Origin: Chalciporus piperatus
Taxonomy: Eukaryota > Basidiomycota > Agaricomycetes > Boletales > Boletaceae
Length of the DNA stretch: 22,945 bases
Direction of reading: 5' to 3'
NCBI GenBank assembly: GCA_038093975.1
Contig: JBBPTG010000337.1
Span: 1 to 22,945 of the forward strand
This document shows positions 1 through 10,063 of this stretch, piece after piece. The notes beneath the pieces were generated by a model, which worked only from the letters and a program-made list of their open reading frames with translations, was not told the origin of the DNA and made no database searches. The stretch's first letter is position 1, and each line of letters begins with the position of its first letter. Both the position numbers and the translations under genes were made by a program.

Positions 1-300
1 TCATCTCAGCAGCCTAGTAGCCCAGTGCCCTAGTCATCCAGCAATCCAGTTGTCTCATTACTCCAGCCATCCAGTATTCCAGTATTCCAGTAATCTAGTC
101 ACTCAGTGGTCCAGTAATCCAGTAGTCTCAGTAATCCAGTCACTCAGTGATCCAGTAATCTAGTCACTCCAGTCACTCCAGTCACACAAGTGACACCAGT
201 AACCCAGTCACCAGTCACTCCCAGTCACCTCAGTAACCCAGTAATCACCAGTCACTCCCAGTCACCTCAGTAACCCAGTAATCCAGTCACCCAGTCCCAA
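1..300. repeat. CCAGT-rich degenerate tandem array (outer arm of copy A)
   Basis: The core CCAGT recurs every 8-11 bases, separated by short A/T/C spacers such as AATC, CATC or CACTC. It is the reverse complement of the ACTGG array at 19950-20430 in copy B. Many regularly spaced copies of one pentamer next to a transposon end suggest binding sites for a transposase or host factor; this is inference. Confidence 0.85.
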
Positions 301-480
301 TTACTAGTTCACTATATCTTATGATTAATTCACGACAGTTCAGAAAATGCGAAATATATTATGTCTAACTATTACATGTATTGTGGTACAATAGTTACAA
401 GTTAATGAAGTGCCATGCAACACGAGCAGCTATGTACGAGGTGAGTAGGTGTGTTAGTCAACAAATAAACACGAACCTTT
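300..480. other. AT-rich unique spacer of copy A
   Basis: This is a non-repetitive AT-rich segment between the CCAGT arm and the GC-rich array. Its counterpart in copy B is about 19755-19950; the two are nearly identical apart from one small insertion in B. No reading frame or RNA gene is visible. Confidence 0.6.
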
Positions 481-481
481 G

Positions 482-1100
482 AAGCCAGCGGGGCTGTTGA
501 GCCCGCGCCGGCTTCGTTGTTTGAGCTTGAGGTGGTGAGAAGTGGTGGTAGCGGGCCGAGCAGTGCGAGCAGCTGTTTGTGGGGTGAGCAGGTGGCTTAT
601 CACTCACCTCGTGAAGCCGGCGGGGCTGTTGAGCCCACGCCGGCCGCGTTTTCGCGTTTTCGTCGTTTTCGTGTCGGGAGTGGTGTGGTAGGTGGTAGTG
701 GGCCGCACAGTGCGAGCGGCTGTTTGCGGGGTGAGCGGATGTGGTGGTGAGCGAGTTCTCACTCACCTCGTGAAGCCGGCGGGGCTGTTGAGCCCACGCC
801 GGCCGCGTTTTCGCGTTTTCGTCGTTTTCGTGTCGAGAGTGGTGTGGTAGGTGGTAGTGGGCCGAGCAGTGCAAGCGGCTGTTTGCGGGGTGAGCAGGTG
901 GCTTATCACTCACCTCGTGAAGCCGGCGGGGCTGTTGAGCCCACGCCGGCCGCGTTTTCGCGTTTTCGTCGTTTTCGTGTCGAGAGTGAGGTGGTAGGTG
1001 GCAGCAGGCTGTTTGCGAGGTGAGCGGATATGGTGGTGAGCGAGTTTTCACTCACCTGGCGATGCCGGCGGGGCTTTTGAGCCCTCGCCGGCCATTTTGT
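482..1100 (-). repeat. GC-rich hairpin tandem array, copy A
   Basis: Units of 147 and 159 bp repeat here, measured between successive occurrences of ACTCACCTCG at 602, 761 and 908. Each unit contains a perfect or near-perfect inverted repeat built on GCCGGC with a short TGTTGA or similar loop, followed by a GTGAGT-containing block on the minus strand. A 197-codon open frame on the minus strand (458-1051) is simply this repeat read through. Its product is a repetitive HSRHENDENAKTRPAWAQQP-type sequence with no known domain, so I do not call it a gene. Confidence 0.8.
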
Positions 1101-1214
1101 TGTTGTTGAGGTGTGGTGTAGTGGTGAGAGAGAGTCGAAGAGGTGGCGCGGCAAATTCAACATGGTCACGTGACTTTTTCGCGCGGATTTTGTGTCAAGT
1201 CCGAGCATTAGGGA

Positions 1215-1860
1215 AATGTGGCTACACTTTATTAGGATCTCCTACACTAGATAGCTACCATATTTTTTGTACACTTGTGTATGCTTTTTTGTACACTTTC
1301 AATAGGTTTGATCTCCACATACTTTGCTACACTTGTAACTACACACTTACTGCGCTTTTTTGTACACTTTTGCTACACTCTAACCTAATACACTTTCCCA
1401 CACTTGTAACTACACATTTACTACGCTTGTTTGTACACTTTTGTTACACTCAATCTAGCTACACTTTCCTACACATTTGATTCAAGTTTTACTACGCTTT
1501 TTTGTTACACTTTGCTACACTCAATCACTACACTTGTAACTACACTTTTAGTACACTTTTTTGTCCACTTTAGCTACACTCTATCACTACACACTTTCCC
1601 ACACATTTCACTACACTTTTACTACGCTTTTTTGTACACTTTTGCTACACTCAATCTATCTACACTTTCCCACACTCTTGACTACACTTTTACTACGCTT
1701 TTTTGTACACTTTGCTCACTCAATCTAGCTATACTTTCCCACACTTGTAACTACACTTTTACTACGCTTTTTTGTACACTTCACTACACTCAATCCTAAT
1801 ACCCTTTCCCACATTATTAACTACACTTTTAGTACACATTTTTGTGGACTTTAGCTATAA
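1215..1860. repeat. TACACTTTT array, about 70-bp unit, copy A
   Basis: The unit is roughly: constant block with CGCTTTTTTGTACACTT, then GCTACACTCAATC, then CACTTTCCCACACTTG and a return. Constant blocks occur near 1352, 1423, 1492, 1547, 1621, 1691 and 1762. The array is strongly pyrimidine-rich on the plus strand. Open frames through it give low-complexity Thr/Leu/Phe/Tyr peptides and are not credible genes. The reverse complement is at about 18290-18965. Confidence 0.8.
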
Positions 1861-1904
1861 TCCATCCTATGAATGATTATAAAATGTCACTAATTAGAAT
1901 GACT

Positions 1905-2729
1905 ATATTAGATGACTGAGTAGTACTGGAGTGATTGGGTGAGCTGAGGGCTGGGTAACTGGATAACTGGTATGACTGGTGTGACTGAAGTGACTGGATT
2001 ACTGGACCACAGGATGACTGGATTACTGGAGTGACTGGATTACTGAGGTGACTGGATTACTGGAGTGACTTGTGTGACTTGTGTGACTTGTGTGACTTGT
2101 GTGACTTGTGTGACTGGAGTGACTGGATTACTGGACCACTGAGTGACTAGATTACTGGAATACTGGAATACTGGATGGCTGGAGTAATGAGACAACTGGA
2201 TTGCTGGATGACTAGGGCACTGGGCTACTAGGCTGCTGAGATGACTACATGACTGGGAAACTGAGCTACTAGGCTACTGAGATGTCTGGATGACTGGAAC
2301 ACTGGGCTACTGAGCTACTGAGACTACTGAAGTGACTGGATGATTGGATGACTGGGCTGCTGGGTTACTGGAACTACTGAATGACTTGATGACTGGGCTG
2401 CTGGGTTACTGGAACTACTGGATAACTGGAACACTTGGCCACTGGACTAATGAGACCACTGAAATGACTGGATGACTGGATGACTGAGCTACTGGGACTA
2501 CTGAAATGACTGGATGACTGGATGACTGGGCTGCTGGATGACTGAGACTACTGAGACTACTGGATGACTGAATGACTGAGCTACTGAAGCTACTGAAATG
2601 ACTGGATGACTGGGCCACTAGGCCACTGGGTTACTAAGACTACTGAAACTACTTGATGACTGGGTGACTAGGTTACTGAAACTACTGAAACTACTGAAAC
2701 TACTTGTTACTGGGCCACTGGACTACTGA
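1905..2729. repeat. ACTGG-rich degenerate array (inner arm of copy A)
   Basis: The pentamer ACTGG or ACTGA recurs every 8-11 bases for more than 800 bases. It is the reverse complement of the 17325-18210 arm of copy B. A perfect subarray of five 9-bp units (TGTGTGACT) lies at 2071-2115; copy B has three of these units, so the array changes length by slippage or unequal exchange. Confidence 0.85.
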
Positions 2730-2783
2730 TTTAACTGATCCAGTCATTCCAGTAACTTCAGACTTTTTGCAGTGTTGCTGATG
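2730..2783 (-). repeat. 54-bp terminal inverted repeat of copy A
   Basis: This end runs from TTTAACTGATCC to GCAGTGTTGCTGATG and is identical over 54 bases to 20431-20484, and to the reverse complement of 17271-17324. Three identical termini define the element boundary at ...GCTGATG. The flank beyond it differs in each case, confirming that the element stops here. Confidence 0.88.
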
Positions 2784-2870
2784 GGTGACGTGTGAGACCT
2801 TCGAGGAGATGTAGATGCCATTGCCAGCTCAGTTCACGCCCTGACGAGGTTGGTCAGCGGAACTGAATCC

Positions 2871-3619
2871 ATGCGTAAGCTACATCGCCCGGGCCCCGCT
2901 CATTTGTCTACAGGGCACTTACAACGATCGTCTTGCAGCACCTGGTCCCTACACCAGCACGCGAACACCTTCAAATCAGAATTCAGGCTTGACAATCAGG
3001 CTCCCAGCCCGCAATGTCTCTGGTGCCCGCACACAAAGAACCTCCAAGCCCAAGCCACCCTCGGTCGTGCTAGCAGCAGCCTCTGGAAGCGACGCGACCG
3101 TGAGCCCCACCACCAGCTCGTTGCCTCGCAGTATCGCGGCCCCACAGGCAACTCCGAATCAACCCAAAGGAGTACCCAACTCGAACATCCCAACTCCGGG
3201 ACTGCATATCCCGAATGTTCGTACTGCGTCGGGTTCTGGCAGACCCCGCCGTCCGAAATCAGAGTCGTGGAAAGACGTGGTCAGACACTGGGTTAGTGGT
3301 GCACCCGAACTCGGCTTGGAAACTCCCCTCAAGGATTGGCCGAGGAAGTGGACCCATGGTGCCAACTACCGCAAGTTCGCCATGAAGCACCACAACCGGT
3401 CGATCATCGCGAAGGAATTCCTCGAAGTGTGAGCACCTTCTCGAGCTTACAGGCATCTGTTTTTAGTACTCACCAGTCCTGTTCAACAGATACAAGTCCG
3501 ACGAGGCGCAATTCGTCGCAGCCTACCCCGAGGCTGAGCGAGGAATCACGCCACTCCTCAATGCCATCAATGCCGCACGCATAGCGCGCGGGGACAGCGT
3601 CAAACGGCCGAGACTGTGA
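2871..3619 (+). CDS. Hypothetical basidiomycete protein, three exons
   Basis: I read this as a 207-residue protein from three exons: 2871-2874, 2939-3428 and 3490-3619. The first intron (GTAAGC...CTTGCAG, 64 nt, with CTTAC branch-like site) splits codon 2. The second (GTGAGC...TTCAACAG, 61 nt, with CTCAC) restores an open frame that otherwise stops at 3430. The N-terminal 110 residues are Ser/Pro/Thr-rich and probably disordered, with an LTIRLPAR segment near residue 25. From about residue 111 there is a compact, aromatic and basic segment (SWKDVVRHW, PLKDWPRKW, YRKFAMKHHNRSIIAKEFL, FVAAYPEAERG, LLNAINAARIARGD) that looks like a conserved domain, ending in KRPRL. I recall similar C-terminal segments in many Agaricomycete hypothetical proteins but cannot name a function. 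Copy A ends 87 bases upstream of the start, so the promoter may be disrupted. Exon 1 of four bases is the weakest part of the model. Confidence 0.6.
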
Positions 3620-4186
3620 CGGTCGAAGAACTCGGGACGCCACCTGAACTCGACCTTCGCCGACTCTCCAGTTCGACCGTCGTCACCCCACGCCCATTGT
3701 CGTCACCGCCGTCGTCACCGTTCACGCTGCCTCGCTCGTCCGTCCTGCCCTTTCCAGTCTCTCTCAGGAATCCCGATATCTCTCGCATCGACACATCAAC
3801 GACTCACCCGCGCGATCGGAGTCGTATGACCTATAGCTGATGAGGTTACTACCTTACTTGCACTTACCACACATAATCTTGCTCCCGTTATCGGCCGCTA
3901 ATATCCCGCACACAATGTATCCATACCGTTCGTCTTAGATCACGCACGTCTTTTTTTAATCGAGTCTCGCCGTCGTTGTGTTTTTGCGTTGTTCCAGAGC
4001 TGGGAGCCCTTTGTTTGCCTTCCGTCCTTTCGGATTCCCCCGGATTTCACGATCGAACGAAAACGGCAGGCGACCCAGCCCAGCCACCGCTGACACAGCA
4101 TCCTCAGCGACGCGACCGCACAGCCACATCTAAATTTCTCGAATCAAGTCAGGCAATGTCTCCTAAGTTCTCACTCTCTTTCCCAC
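3620..4186. other. 3' flank, no gene seen
   Basis: About 570 bases follow the stop codon of the preceding gene. The first half is C/T-rich with TCG and TCACC runs, which could be 3' UTR. The second half is AT-richer with poly-T runs. Open frames are short, overlap on both strands and show no recognisable domain. Confidence 0.4.
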
Positions 4187-4660
4187 ACATTTTTGATGTT
4201 TGTTTCACATCTCCCTGCTTCAATTCTGGGTGGATAAGGTCAGGAAGGTGAGGGGGGATGGGGTACAATGTATATCATGAGCACCTGTAGTCAGATTTAA
4301 TATATATGTCATGGATCCTTTTGTATACCCCTATCAGTCAAAAGGTGAAAAATGTGCCCTACCATGCTCTGGGAATGCTCCAGGAGGGGGAGACATGGTA
4401 GACTGAAGGGAAATAGTGCTAGGATGACTGCACAGACCGCTCTGACACACCCCAGCCATCAGGAGAGCCTGCCAGAGCCAAAAGGGGGTCAGGGGGTGAC
4501 TGTACTGTATCAAATCTGGCTTTGCTCCTTGACTTCTGGGCTGCTGATATGATGTACATACATATGAACCCTTGTTGGGGATGTAGCTTCCAGGCCCTCA
4601 GGTTGAACATGTCAAAAATGCGGTTATGTTTTCTGTTTTCTCACTATTTAATCAGATTTG
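4187..4660 (+). repeat. Left flanking repeat of the YR retrotransposon
   Basis: Collinear with 10421-10885. Shared blocks lie near 4214 (CTGCTTCAATTCTG), 4334 (TATACCCCTATC, then GTGAAAAATG and CCATGCTCTG), 4468-4496 (29 bases identical), 4546 (GATATG...TACATACATATGAA) and 4611 (GTCAAAAA, GCG). Between blocks the two copies are clearly diverged. Spacing between blocks is conserved within a few bases. By position this corresponds to the A1 part of a split direct repeat, but it could also be an unrelated dispersed repeat. Confidence 0.6.
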
Positions 4661-4996
4661 TCATACAGAAACATTCAGGGGACTTCCTGATGACCCAGAA
4701 GGGTGGGGGGGACTTGTATACATCTATTCCACATGTTGGAATACCATCAGCATCATTGTGGAAGCCAGGGTGGTGTATATGACATTTGTTGCAGCCAGTC
4801 TCCTATGTTTTCAGCCCCTTTCCCACGCTTGAGGCTCTGCGGGCGAGGTACGAGCTCGGACAGAGCCGAGACTCGAGCCAGGCCGGGACCAATCGGGTTC
4901 TTCCGTGATCTTCCCTTATCTAGCCTGCTCCCTCGTCCATATGCCTCCTTCACCTCTCTCTATCCAACCCCATCCGAATCTTCATATCACGAACGC
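4661..4996 (+). promoter_or_regulatory. Leader region upstream of Gag
   Basis: About 335 bases between the left repeat and the Gag start. No reading frame with a recognisable domain. The last 150 bases before the ATG become C/T-rich, as is common in fungal 5' leaders. No clear TATA box was identified. Confidence 0.3.
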
Positions 4997-7156
4997 ATGT
5001 CTCTCGCAGCCCTTTCTCGCACCCCGCCGAATCGTCCTACACGTGGCCCTCCCACGGCGGGCACGCGTTTGAGCCCTGACATCGAGGAGGACCTGCCTTC
5101 GGACGATTACGAGCTAGACCTCGACCTGCGGGGGTCGGTCGATGCCGATGCCATTGAGGATATGATCTTGGACTCTGGTTCGACGCTTCTCCAGTCGCCT
5201 CAAATGGGCTCTCGTCGCCCTCGTCAGCCCTCCGCTGCCACGCCTGCCCCCTCGTCAGGTGCCTCGGCGGGACCTCCGACAAAACGAGCACGCCAGACAT
5301 CCTCTGGTCCGTCCTCGCGCACTCGGGCCCACGCCAAGACGTTGGCGGCTCTCGCGACCTCCACGCCCCTCTCTCATCCCCTCACTTCGGCGAACGCCTC
5401 CTCCTCGACCCTCACACCCGCAAACGCCTCGTCCTCGACCCTTTTTCCGCAGATGTCCATGCCCTCCTCCTCGACCTTCACGCCCGCGAACACCTCATCT
5501 TCGACCCTTTTCCCGCAGGCCTCCGTCCTCCCTGCCCCCATCCTCTCTAGTCAACTCGGCTCGACCCCAGTCCCCGTCCCTGCTCCCGCTCAGCAGAACA
5601 CCCCCACATCTGCGAGCAAAGGTAAAGGTAAGGCGAAGTCTCCCAGCGTCGCCGCTCAGGTTCGTCCCCCCACGATCACCGTGAATGCTCCCGTTGCTAC
5701 GCCATACCCCCTTCCTGGGCCGGCGATCCCACCGGTTATGTTGACAGTCCCACCTGTCACCGCGGCAACCCCTGCGGTGCCTGTCCCCGCGGTTACCTCT
5801 TCTTCCATCCCTTCCCTCGCGTCCCTCGCACAAGCGTCTCTGGCCCGTTCCCTGTCCCGGGACGACTTCCAGGCTGCGATGCTCACGCTTTATGACCAGC
5901 AGGCTGCTCGGGCCATTTCATCTACCCTACCTACCTTTCCGGTTGGTGTTGCACCTGCACCTGGTATGTCTTCCATACCTTCCTACCCTACCTTTCCTTG
6001 CCTTCCCCTTCTTACCTGCTACCCACGTTTCCCCTACCGCCGTTCCCCTCTTGGCACCCCTGCGTCTTTCTACTACCCTGCTCTACCCTACCTTTTTTGA
6101 CCTTCCTTATCGGTCACCCTTTTCTGACCTTTTTCGCTTGTCGTAGCTCTGGCATTCCCTCCTCGCGAGCTGATATCTGATCCTTCCCACCTACTTGGGC
6201 TGGTTACGCGGCCGCGCCCTCCTCCCTTGTCTGCCCCTCCTACCGGGGACTCTTCCTCGCTCATCGACCCTGATGACCTTATCGACCACCCTCACGTGGT
6301 TCGTCTGTTGCGAGAGGGCTGGTCTACCCATATTTCCATCCACTGCCTTGCCTCTGCGTCCTCTCGTGCTCTCTCCCACTTCACTGGCGCGATTCCCCCC
6401 GTAAAAGACGATGACGAATTCCACATGACCAAGGAGCAGTATCGGGAGGCTTCGGCCATCTTCCCTCGTTTGATCCGTGCCCACCTTCCTAACCCAAGCG
6501 CTGGCGCTATTGCCGACGCCTTCCAGGCCCATTTCTCTCGTATCACCTCTTCGCACGACTTCTCTCGTGACTTCGAGGTCTGGAAATTATATTGCATTCA
6601 CTTCCGTCGCACATACGTCCAAAACTCCGCGCGCTTCAACCCTGCGGATCTCCACATGGGTCTCCGCACCTGGTGCCACAATCAGATCAAGCTGAAGGAG
6701 GACAGCTCCCATGCCTCCCGGCTGGACGCCATCGAGTCCTTGGTTCGGGGCTTGCCCTTTCGTTCCTCTGCCCCACGCTCTGTCGTTTCCTCCTCGTCAG
6801 CCTCTTCCACCTCTTCCTTTCCACCTACCCCCACTGCTTCCTCGTCCATCCCCTCTGGCTCGGTCGGCGCCCCTGCTGCCACCCGCACTTCCATTCCATG
6901 GTCGTCTGAACGGCACGGCAAGTGCTTCGTGTGCCTCGGACCGCACTTCACCAAGGAGTGCCTTTCCGCGTCGAACGGTTGGGTCTCGCGGAATTCCAAG
7001 GGCGTCTGGGTCGACGCTCAAGGCCGCTCCTTCTGCTATAACTACAACGGGCTCCGTGGTTGTTCCACCTCTGCCACGAATTGCAGACACCGCCACCAGT
7101 GCACAGTCTGTGGGTCGAGCGACCACAACGCTCAGTCCCATCCTTCCTCCCAATGA
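4997..7156 (+). CDS. gag: Gag-like nucleic-acid-binding protein of YR retrotransposon
   Basis: I predict 658 residues from two exons, 4997-5963 and 6147-7156, joined across a 183-nt intron (GTATGT...CTTGTCGTAG); without splicing the frame stops near 6100. The start is the ATG opening MSLAALSRTPPNRP. The N-terminal half is acidic, then Ser/Pro/Ala-rich, with a PTKRAR basic patch near residue 93, imperfect PANASSSTL repeats around 130-175 and a GKGKAK stretch. The middle (FRRTYVQNSARFNPADL region) is probably the structural capsid-like part. The C-terminus carries three zinc-binding-like motifs: CFVCLGPHFTKEC (C-X2-C-X3-H-X4-C, one residue shorter than the usual knuckle), a CCCH-like C-X8-C-X6-C-X3-H, and C-X2-C-X4-H-X4-H. 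It should package element RNA. The following RT frame overlaps its end in the +1 frame. Confidence 0.7.
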
Positions 7157-8868
7157 TCTTTTTCCGATCGTGACTCCTCTCATCGCGGACAGATGGGAGG
7201 AGCTCCTTCGTGCCTGTGGGGAGTCCGTCTGGTCTCGTTTCTCTGATATCCCCCACGGCCTTCGTTTCGGTTTCCGTCTCGGCGTCTCATCTTCCATTTC
7301 TGCAACTTCCATCCCTGCAAACCATTCTTCTGCCCTTGAAAATTCGGACTTCGTCTCGTCTCAGATTCAGAAGGAGATCGAGGCCGGTCGCTACTCCTCC
7401 CCCTTTGACCCCGCTTCCCTCGAGTCCTTAGTTGGCCCTTTCCGCACCTCCCCTCTTGGGGTCGTCTTCCATTCTGTCACTGGTAAGCCCCGCCTCATCC
7501 AGGACCATTCCTTTCCCCGCAACGATCCCTGCCTGCGCTCTGTCAACTCCGAGATCGACTCTTCATCTTTCCCCTGTGATTGGGGCTCCTTTTCCGACTG
7601 CTTTCTACTCGTCGCTCGTGCACCTCCTGGCTCTGAGGTGGCCGTTTTTGATGTCGACGCTGCTCACCGTCGCATGCCCGTTTGTCCCCTCGATCGTCTG
7701 CATGTCTGCATCTATTGGAACGGTAAGGTCTTCATTGACCACTGCTGTTGTTTTGGGTGCAGCAGCTCCTCGGGGATCTTCGGTCATTGCGCGGACGGCG
7801 CCACCTGCATTTTTCGCTTCCGTTCCATCCAGGACCTCATTAATTGGGCTGATGACTTCGCCTTTTTCCGTTACCCTTCTGGTGTCGGTCCTGATGGATC
7901 TTTCATTGTCTGTCCTCTCCGTTCTTCTCCTCCCGCTCCTTTATGGTGACTGACCTTTTTGCAGTATCCTTACGACGCTTCCCTGATCTGGGACGTCGCT
8001 TCCGAGCTTGGTTGGCCTTGGGCGGCCAAGAAATTTATTGACTTCTCTTCCTCTTTCCCTTATCTCGGCTTCGTCTGGGACCTTGCATCTAAGACTGTTT
8101 CCCTTCCCGATTCCAAGAAATCGAAGTACCTCCTCCGCCTCGACTCTTGGGGCCCCTCTCTATCTGTCTCTTATTCGGACTGCGAGATCCTTATCGGCAC
8201 TCTCAACCATTGCGCCGTCGTCCTGGTGGACTCTCGTTCCCATTTGCCTGCCTTATACCGTTTCGCTGCATCGTTTGGTAATTCCTCTCGCTTCGTTCGT
8301 CGCTCGATTCCGCCATCCGTTCTTCTTGACCTTTCTTGGTGGCGTGACCGTTTTAGCTCCCCTCTTTGTGGTCGTCAAATTTCCCCATTCCAGCTCGATT
8401 TTCGTGGACGCCTCGACCTCCTGGGGCGTCGGTTTCGTCTTTGAGGACCGCGGTCTTGCGTGGCGCCTATCTCCCGGTTGGAAATCTGACGGTCGTGACA
8501 TCGGCTGGGCCGAGATGGTGGCCGTCGAGCTCGCCCTTCTTTCTGTCGTCGCCGCGGGATTCCGCGAAGTTCATTTTGTCGTTCGTTCTGATAACCAGGG
8601 TGTCGTCGGCGCGCTTTCGGCTGGCCTCTCTCGCAACGTCCAGCAGAACACAGTTCTCCGTCGCATCATCAACGGTTTCCTCGATCACCGCATTTGGTTC
8701 TCTGTATCTTACATTCGTTCTGCAGATAATCCTGCCGACGCGCCCTCGCGTGGTTCCTTTCCTCCTTCTCTTCGTAATTTCGCTTTCACCCCAACTCTGC
8801 CTGCCCCCCTTCGTTCCTTTCTTGCCCCCGTTCCCATTCCATCTCCGTCGCGGCGTGTTGCGACTTGA
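7157..8868 (+). CDS. Reverse transcriptase-RNase H of YR retrotransposon, one apparent frameshift
   Basis: It copies element RNA into DNA and degrades the RNA strand. The RT part shows KPRLIQDHSFPRND, the motif A aspartate in VAVFDVDAAHRRMPV, and WADDF as the YXDD equivalent. Right after it I infer a 57-nt intron (7908-7964, GTCTGT...TTTTTGCAG), giving FIYPYDASLIWDVASELGWPW. RNase H acidic residues are seen in IFVDASTSWG, AEMVAVELAL, VRSDNQGVVGAL and NPADAPSR. Between SWWRDRF and VDAS the frame changes once, near 8397-8402; loss of two bases would explain it. No in-frame ATG is evident at the 5' end, and the frame is open into gag in +1, so it may be made as a fusion by frameshifting or splicing. 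It could be mildly decayed, or the shift may be a sequence error. Confidence 0.72.
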
Positions 8869-9046
8869 CTGCCTCGTATTTGTATCTTATTTCTGGTGTG
8901 AGCTCTCTGCCCTGTATCCTCTCCTAATGTTGTTGCAATCTCACATCTTGAACCTCGCCCTGTGTGTCTGCGTGATTTCGATCCCGCCCGCTGCTGACTT
9001 CCTCGCTCCTTTTTCTGCCTTTCCTGATTGCTGACGCTATTCGGCC
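8869..9046 (+). other. Spacer between RNase H and tyrosine recombinase
   Basis: 178 bases, C/T-rich, without a domain-bearing frame. DIRS-type elements often carry a methyltransferase near here; none is present. The recombinase therefore needs its own translation start or an unseen splice. Confidence 0.4.
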
Positions 9047-10063
9047 ATGTCCTCTTCCTCCCACCCTCACCTCGCCTCTGCGATTTCCGACCTGCTCGTT
9101 TCAGCATGGGCGCCGTCCACTCTGAAGCTCTACCATCGCGGCTCCTCCCGTTTTCGTCTCTGGGCCGCCTCAGAAGGAGTCTCGCCACATCTATGCCTTC
9201 CCGCGAGCGAATTCTTGCTCTGTGCCTTTGTGGCGTCGTCTGCCCGTGCCCGCTCTGGTGGTGCCATCCGCTCAGATATCAACGGTGTCCGCGCGTGGCA
9301 CATCATCAACGGCGCTCCTTGGCAGGGCGGTTTGCGCCTTGAATACTGCCTGAAATCAGCGGAGCGTTGCACCCCTGCTTCCTCACGTCGTCCCGTGCGT
9401 CCTCCCGTGATGCAGGAAATGCTCGACATCCTCTGCTCGAGTCTGGATGCTTCTACCCCCCTCTTCGCGTCTGTTCGGGCAGCCGCTTGTTTTGCCTACT
9501 GGGGTCAATGTCGTCTAGGGGAGGTCCTTCCCGACTCCGTCGCAGCCTTCTCTCTGTCTCGTCATCCTTCCCCCTCATCTCTTCGCCCTTGCACCTCATC
9601 CGGGCTTTCCCGTGTGTGCCACCTTCCCTTCACGAAGGTGGGTAAGGAGGCGGGCGAGGACATCTTCTTGGGTGCTCAGCGCGGTCCCTCGAACTCCCTT
9701 GCTGCTCTCGACGCTCATCTCGCTTTGAACGAACCCGCAGCATCTGACCACCTCTTCGCTTACCTCTCAAATGGGATTCGGATTCCTTTGACGAAGCGCA
9801 AGTTCCTCGCCGTCTGTAACGCTGTCTGGGGCCCTCTTGGTTACCCCAGCATTTCTGGACACTGCTTCCGCATCGGCGGCACCACAGAACTCCTTCTGCG
9901 TGGTGTGCCCCCCCATCTCGTTCAGCTTTTGGGTCGCTGGCGTTCGGACGCGTTTCTGCGGTACTGGCGTTTCATCGAGCAGATCGCGCCAGCCCACGTC
10001 GAGTTGCTCGGGGGGCATGTTTCTGCACTTCCTGCTGTACTTCCCAATTTGCCTCGGTCTTGA
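9047..10063 (+). CDS. Tyrosine recombinase of YR retrotransposon
   Basis: 338 residues, uninterrupted, beginning MSSSSHPHLASAISDLL. It would integrate the circular DNA intermediate by strand exchange through a covalent 3'-phosphotyrosine. The N-terminal part (SAWAPSTLKLYHRGSSRF to about residue 110) resembles a SAM-like core-binding domain. Catalytic residues in order: Arg156 in YWGQCRLGEV, a lysine candidate at 197 or 200, His272 and Arg275 in GHCFRIGGTT, Trp298 in LGRW taking the place of the second histidine, and the nucleophile Tyr306 in FLRYWRF. The set is complete, so this enzyme may still be active. It is the last gene of the element, as in Ngaro and DIRS types. A Crypton was considered but the adjacent RT-RNase H argues against that. 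Confidence 0.85.
   Translation: MSSSSHPHLASAISDLLVSAWAPSTLKLYHRGSSRFRLWAASEGVSPHLCLPASEFLLCAFVASSARARSGGAIRSDINGVRAWHIINGAPWQGGLRLEYCLKSAERCTPASSRRPVRPPVMQEMLDILCSSLDASTPLFASVRAAACFAYWGQCRLGEVLPDSVAAFSLSRHPSPSSLRPCTSSGLSRVCHLPFTKVGKEAGEDIFLGAQRGPSNSLAALDAHLALNEPAASDHLFAYLSNGIRIPLTKRKFLAVCNAVWGPLGYPSISGHCFRIGGTTELLLRGVPPHLVQLLGRWRSDAFLRYWRFIEQIAPAHVELLGGHVSALPAVLPNLPRS

Larger units (their letters stand above)
1..2783 (-). mobile_element. Non-coding modular TIR element, copy A (truncated by window edge)
   Basis: This is the reverse complement of the complete copy at 17271-20484, missing roughly the first 250 bases of its outer arm, including one terminal repeat. In plus-strand order it holds a CCAGT-rich arm, an AT-rich spacer, a GC-rich hairpin array, a roughly 70-bp TACACTTTT array, an ACTGG-rich arm and a 54-bp terminal inverted repeat ending at 2783. 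Long stretches match copy B almost base for base, so the copies are recent relatives. Small differences exist, such as a 7-8-bp indel near 340 and different copy numbers of a 9-bp repeat. No transposase or other recognisable domain is encoded, so it is probably mobilised in trans. The superfamily is unknown; foldback-like and CACTA-like subterminal arrays are the closest structural analogies. Confidence 0.8.

Noticed and set aside
1..300. CRISPR-like array appearance of CCAGT repeats
   Set aside because: Repeats are five-base cores with variable short spacing, there are no unique spacers of uniform length, and the genome is eukaryotic.
458..1051. 197-codon minus-strand frame and its counterpart at 19147-19776 (209 codons)
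   Set aside because: The frame is only the 147/159-bp GC-rich tandem repeat read through; unit lengths happen to be multiples of three. Composition is repeat-driven with no domain, and the copies differ by whole units.
1097..1799. Open frames rich in Thr, Leu, Phe and Tyr (also 18483-19101 minus)
   Set aside because: They follow the 70-bp TACACTTTT array; low complexity, no signal or domain, and the frame is not maintained across the whole array.
2850..3296. 148-codon plus-strand frame overlapping the gene at 2871
   Set aside because: Different frame from the model that explains two introns and a conserved-looking C-terminus; its product has no coherent character.
9047..10063. Crypton DNA transposon instead of retrotransposon recombinase
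   Set aside because: The recombinase is directly preceded by RT-RNase H and Gag in the same orientation and bracketed by direct repeats, fitting a YR retrotransposon.
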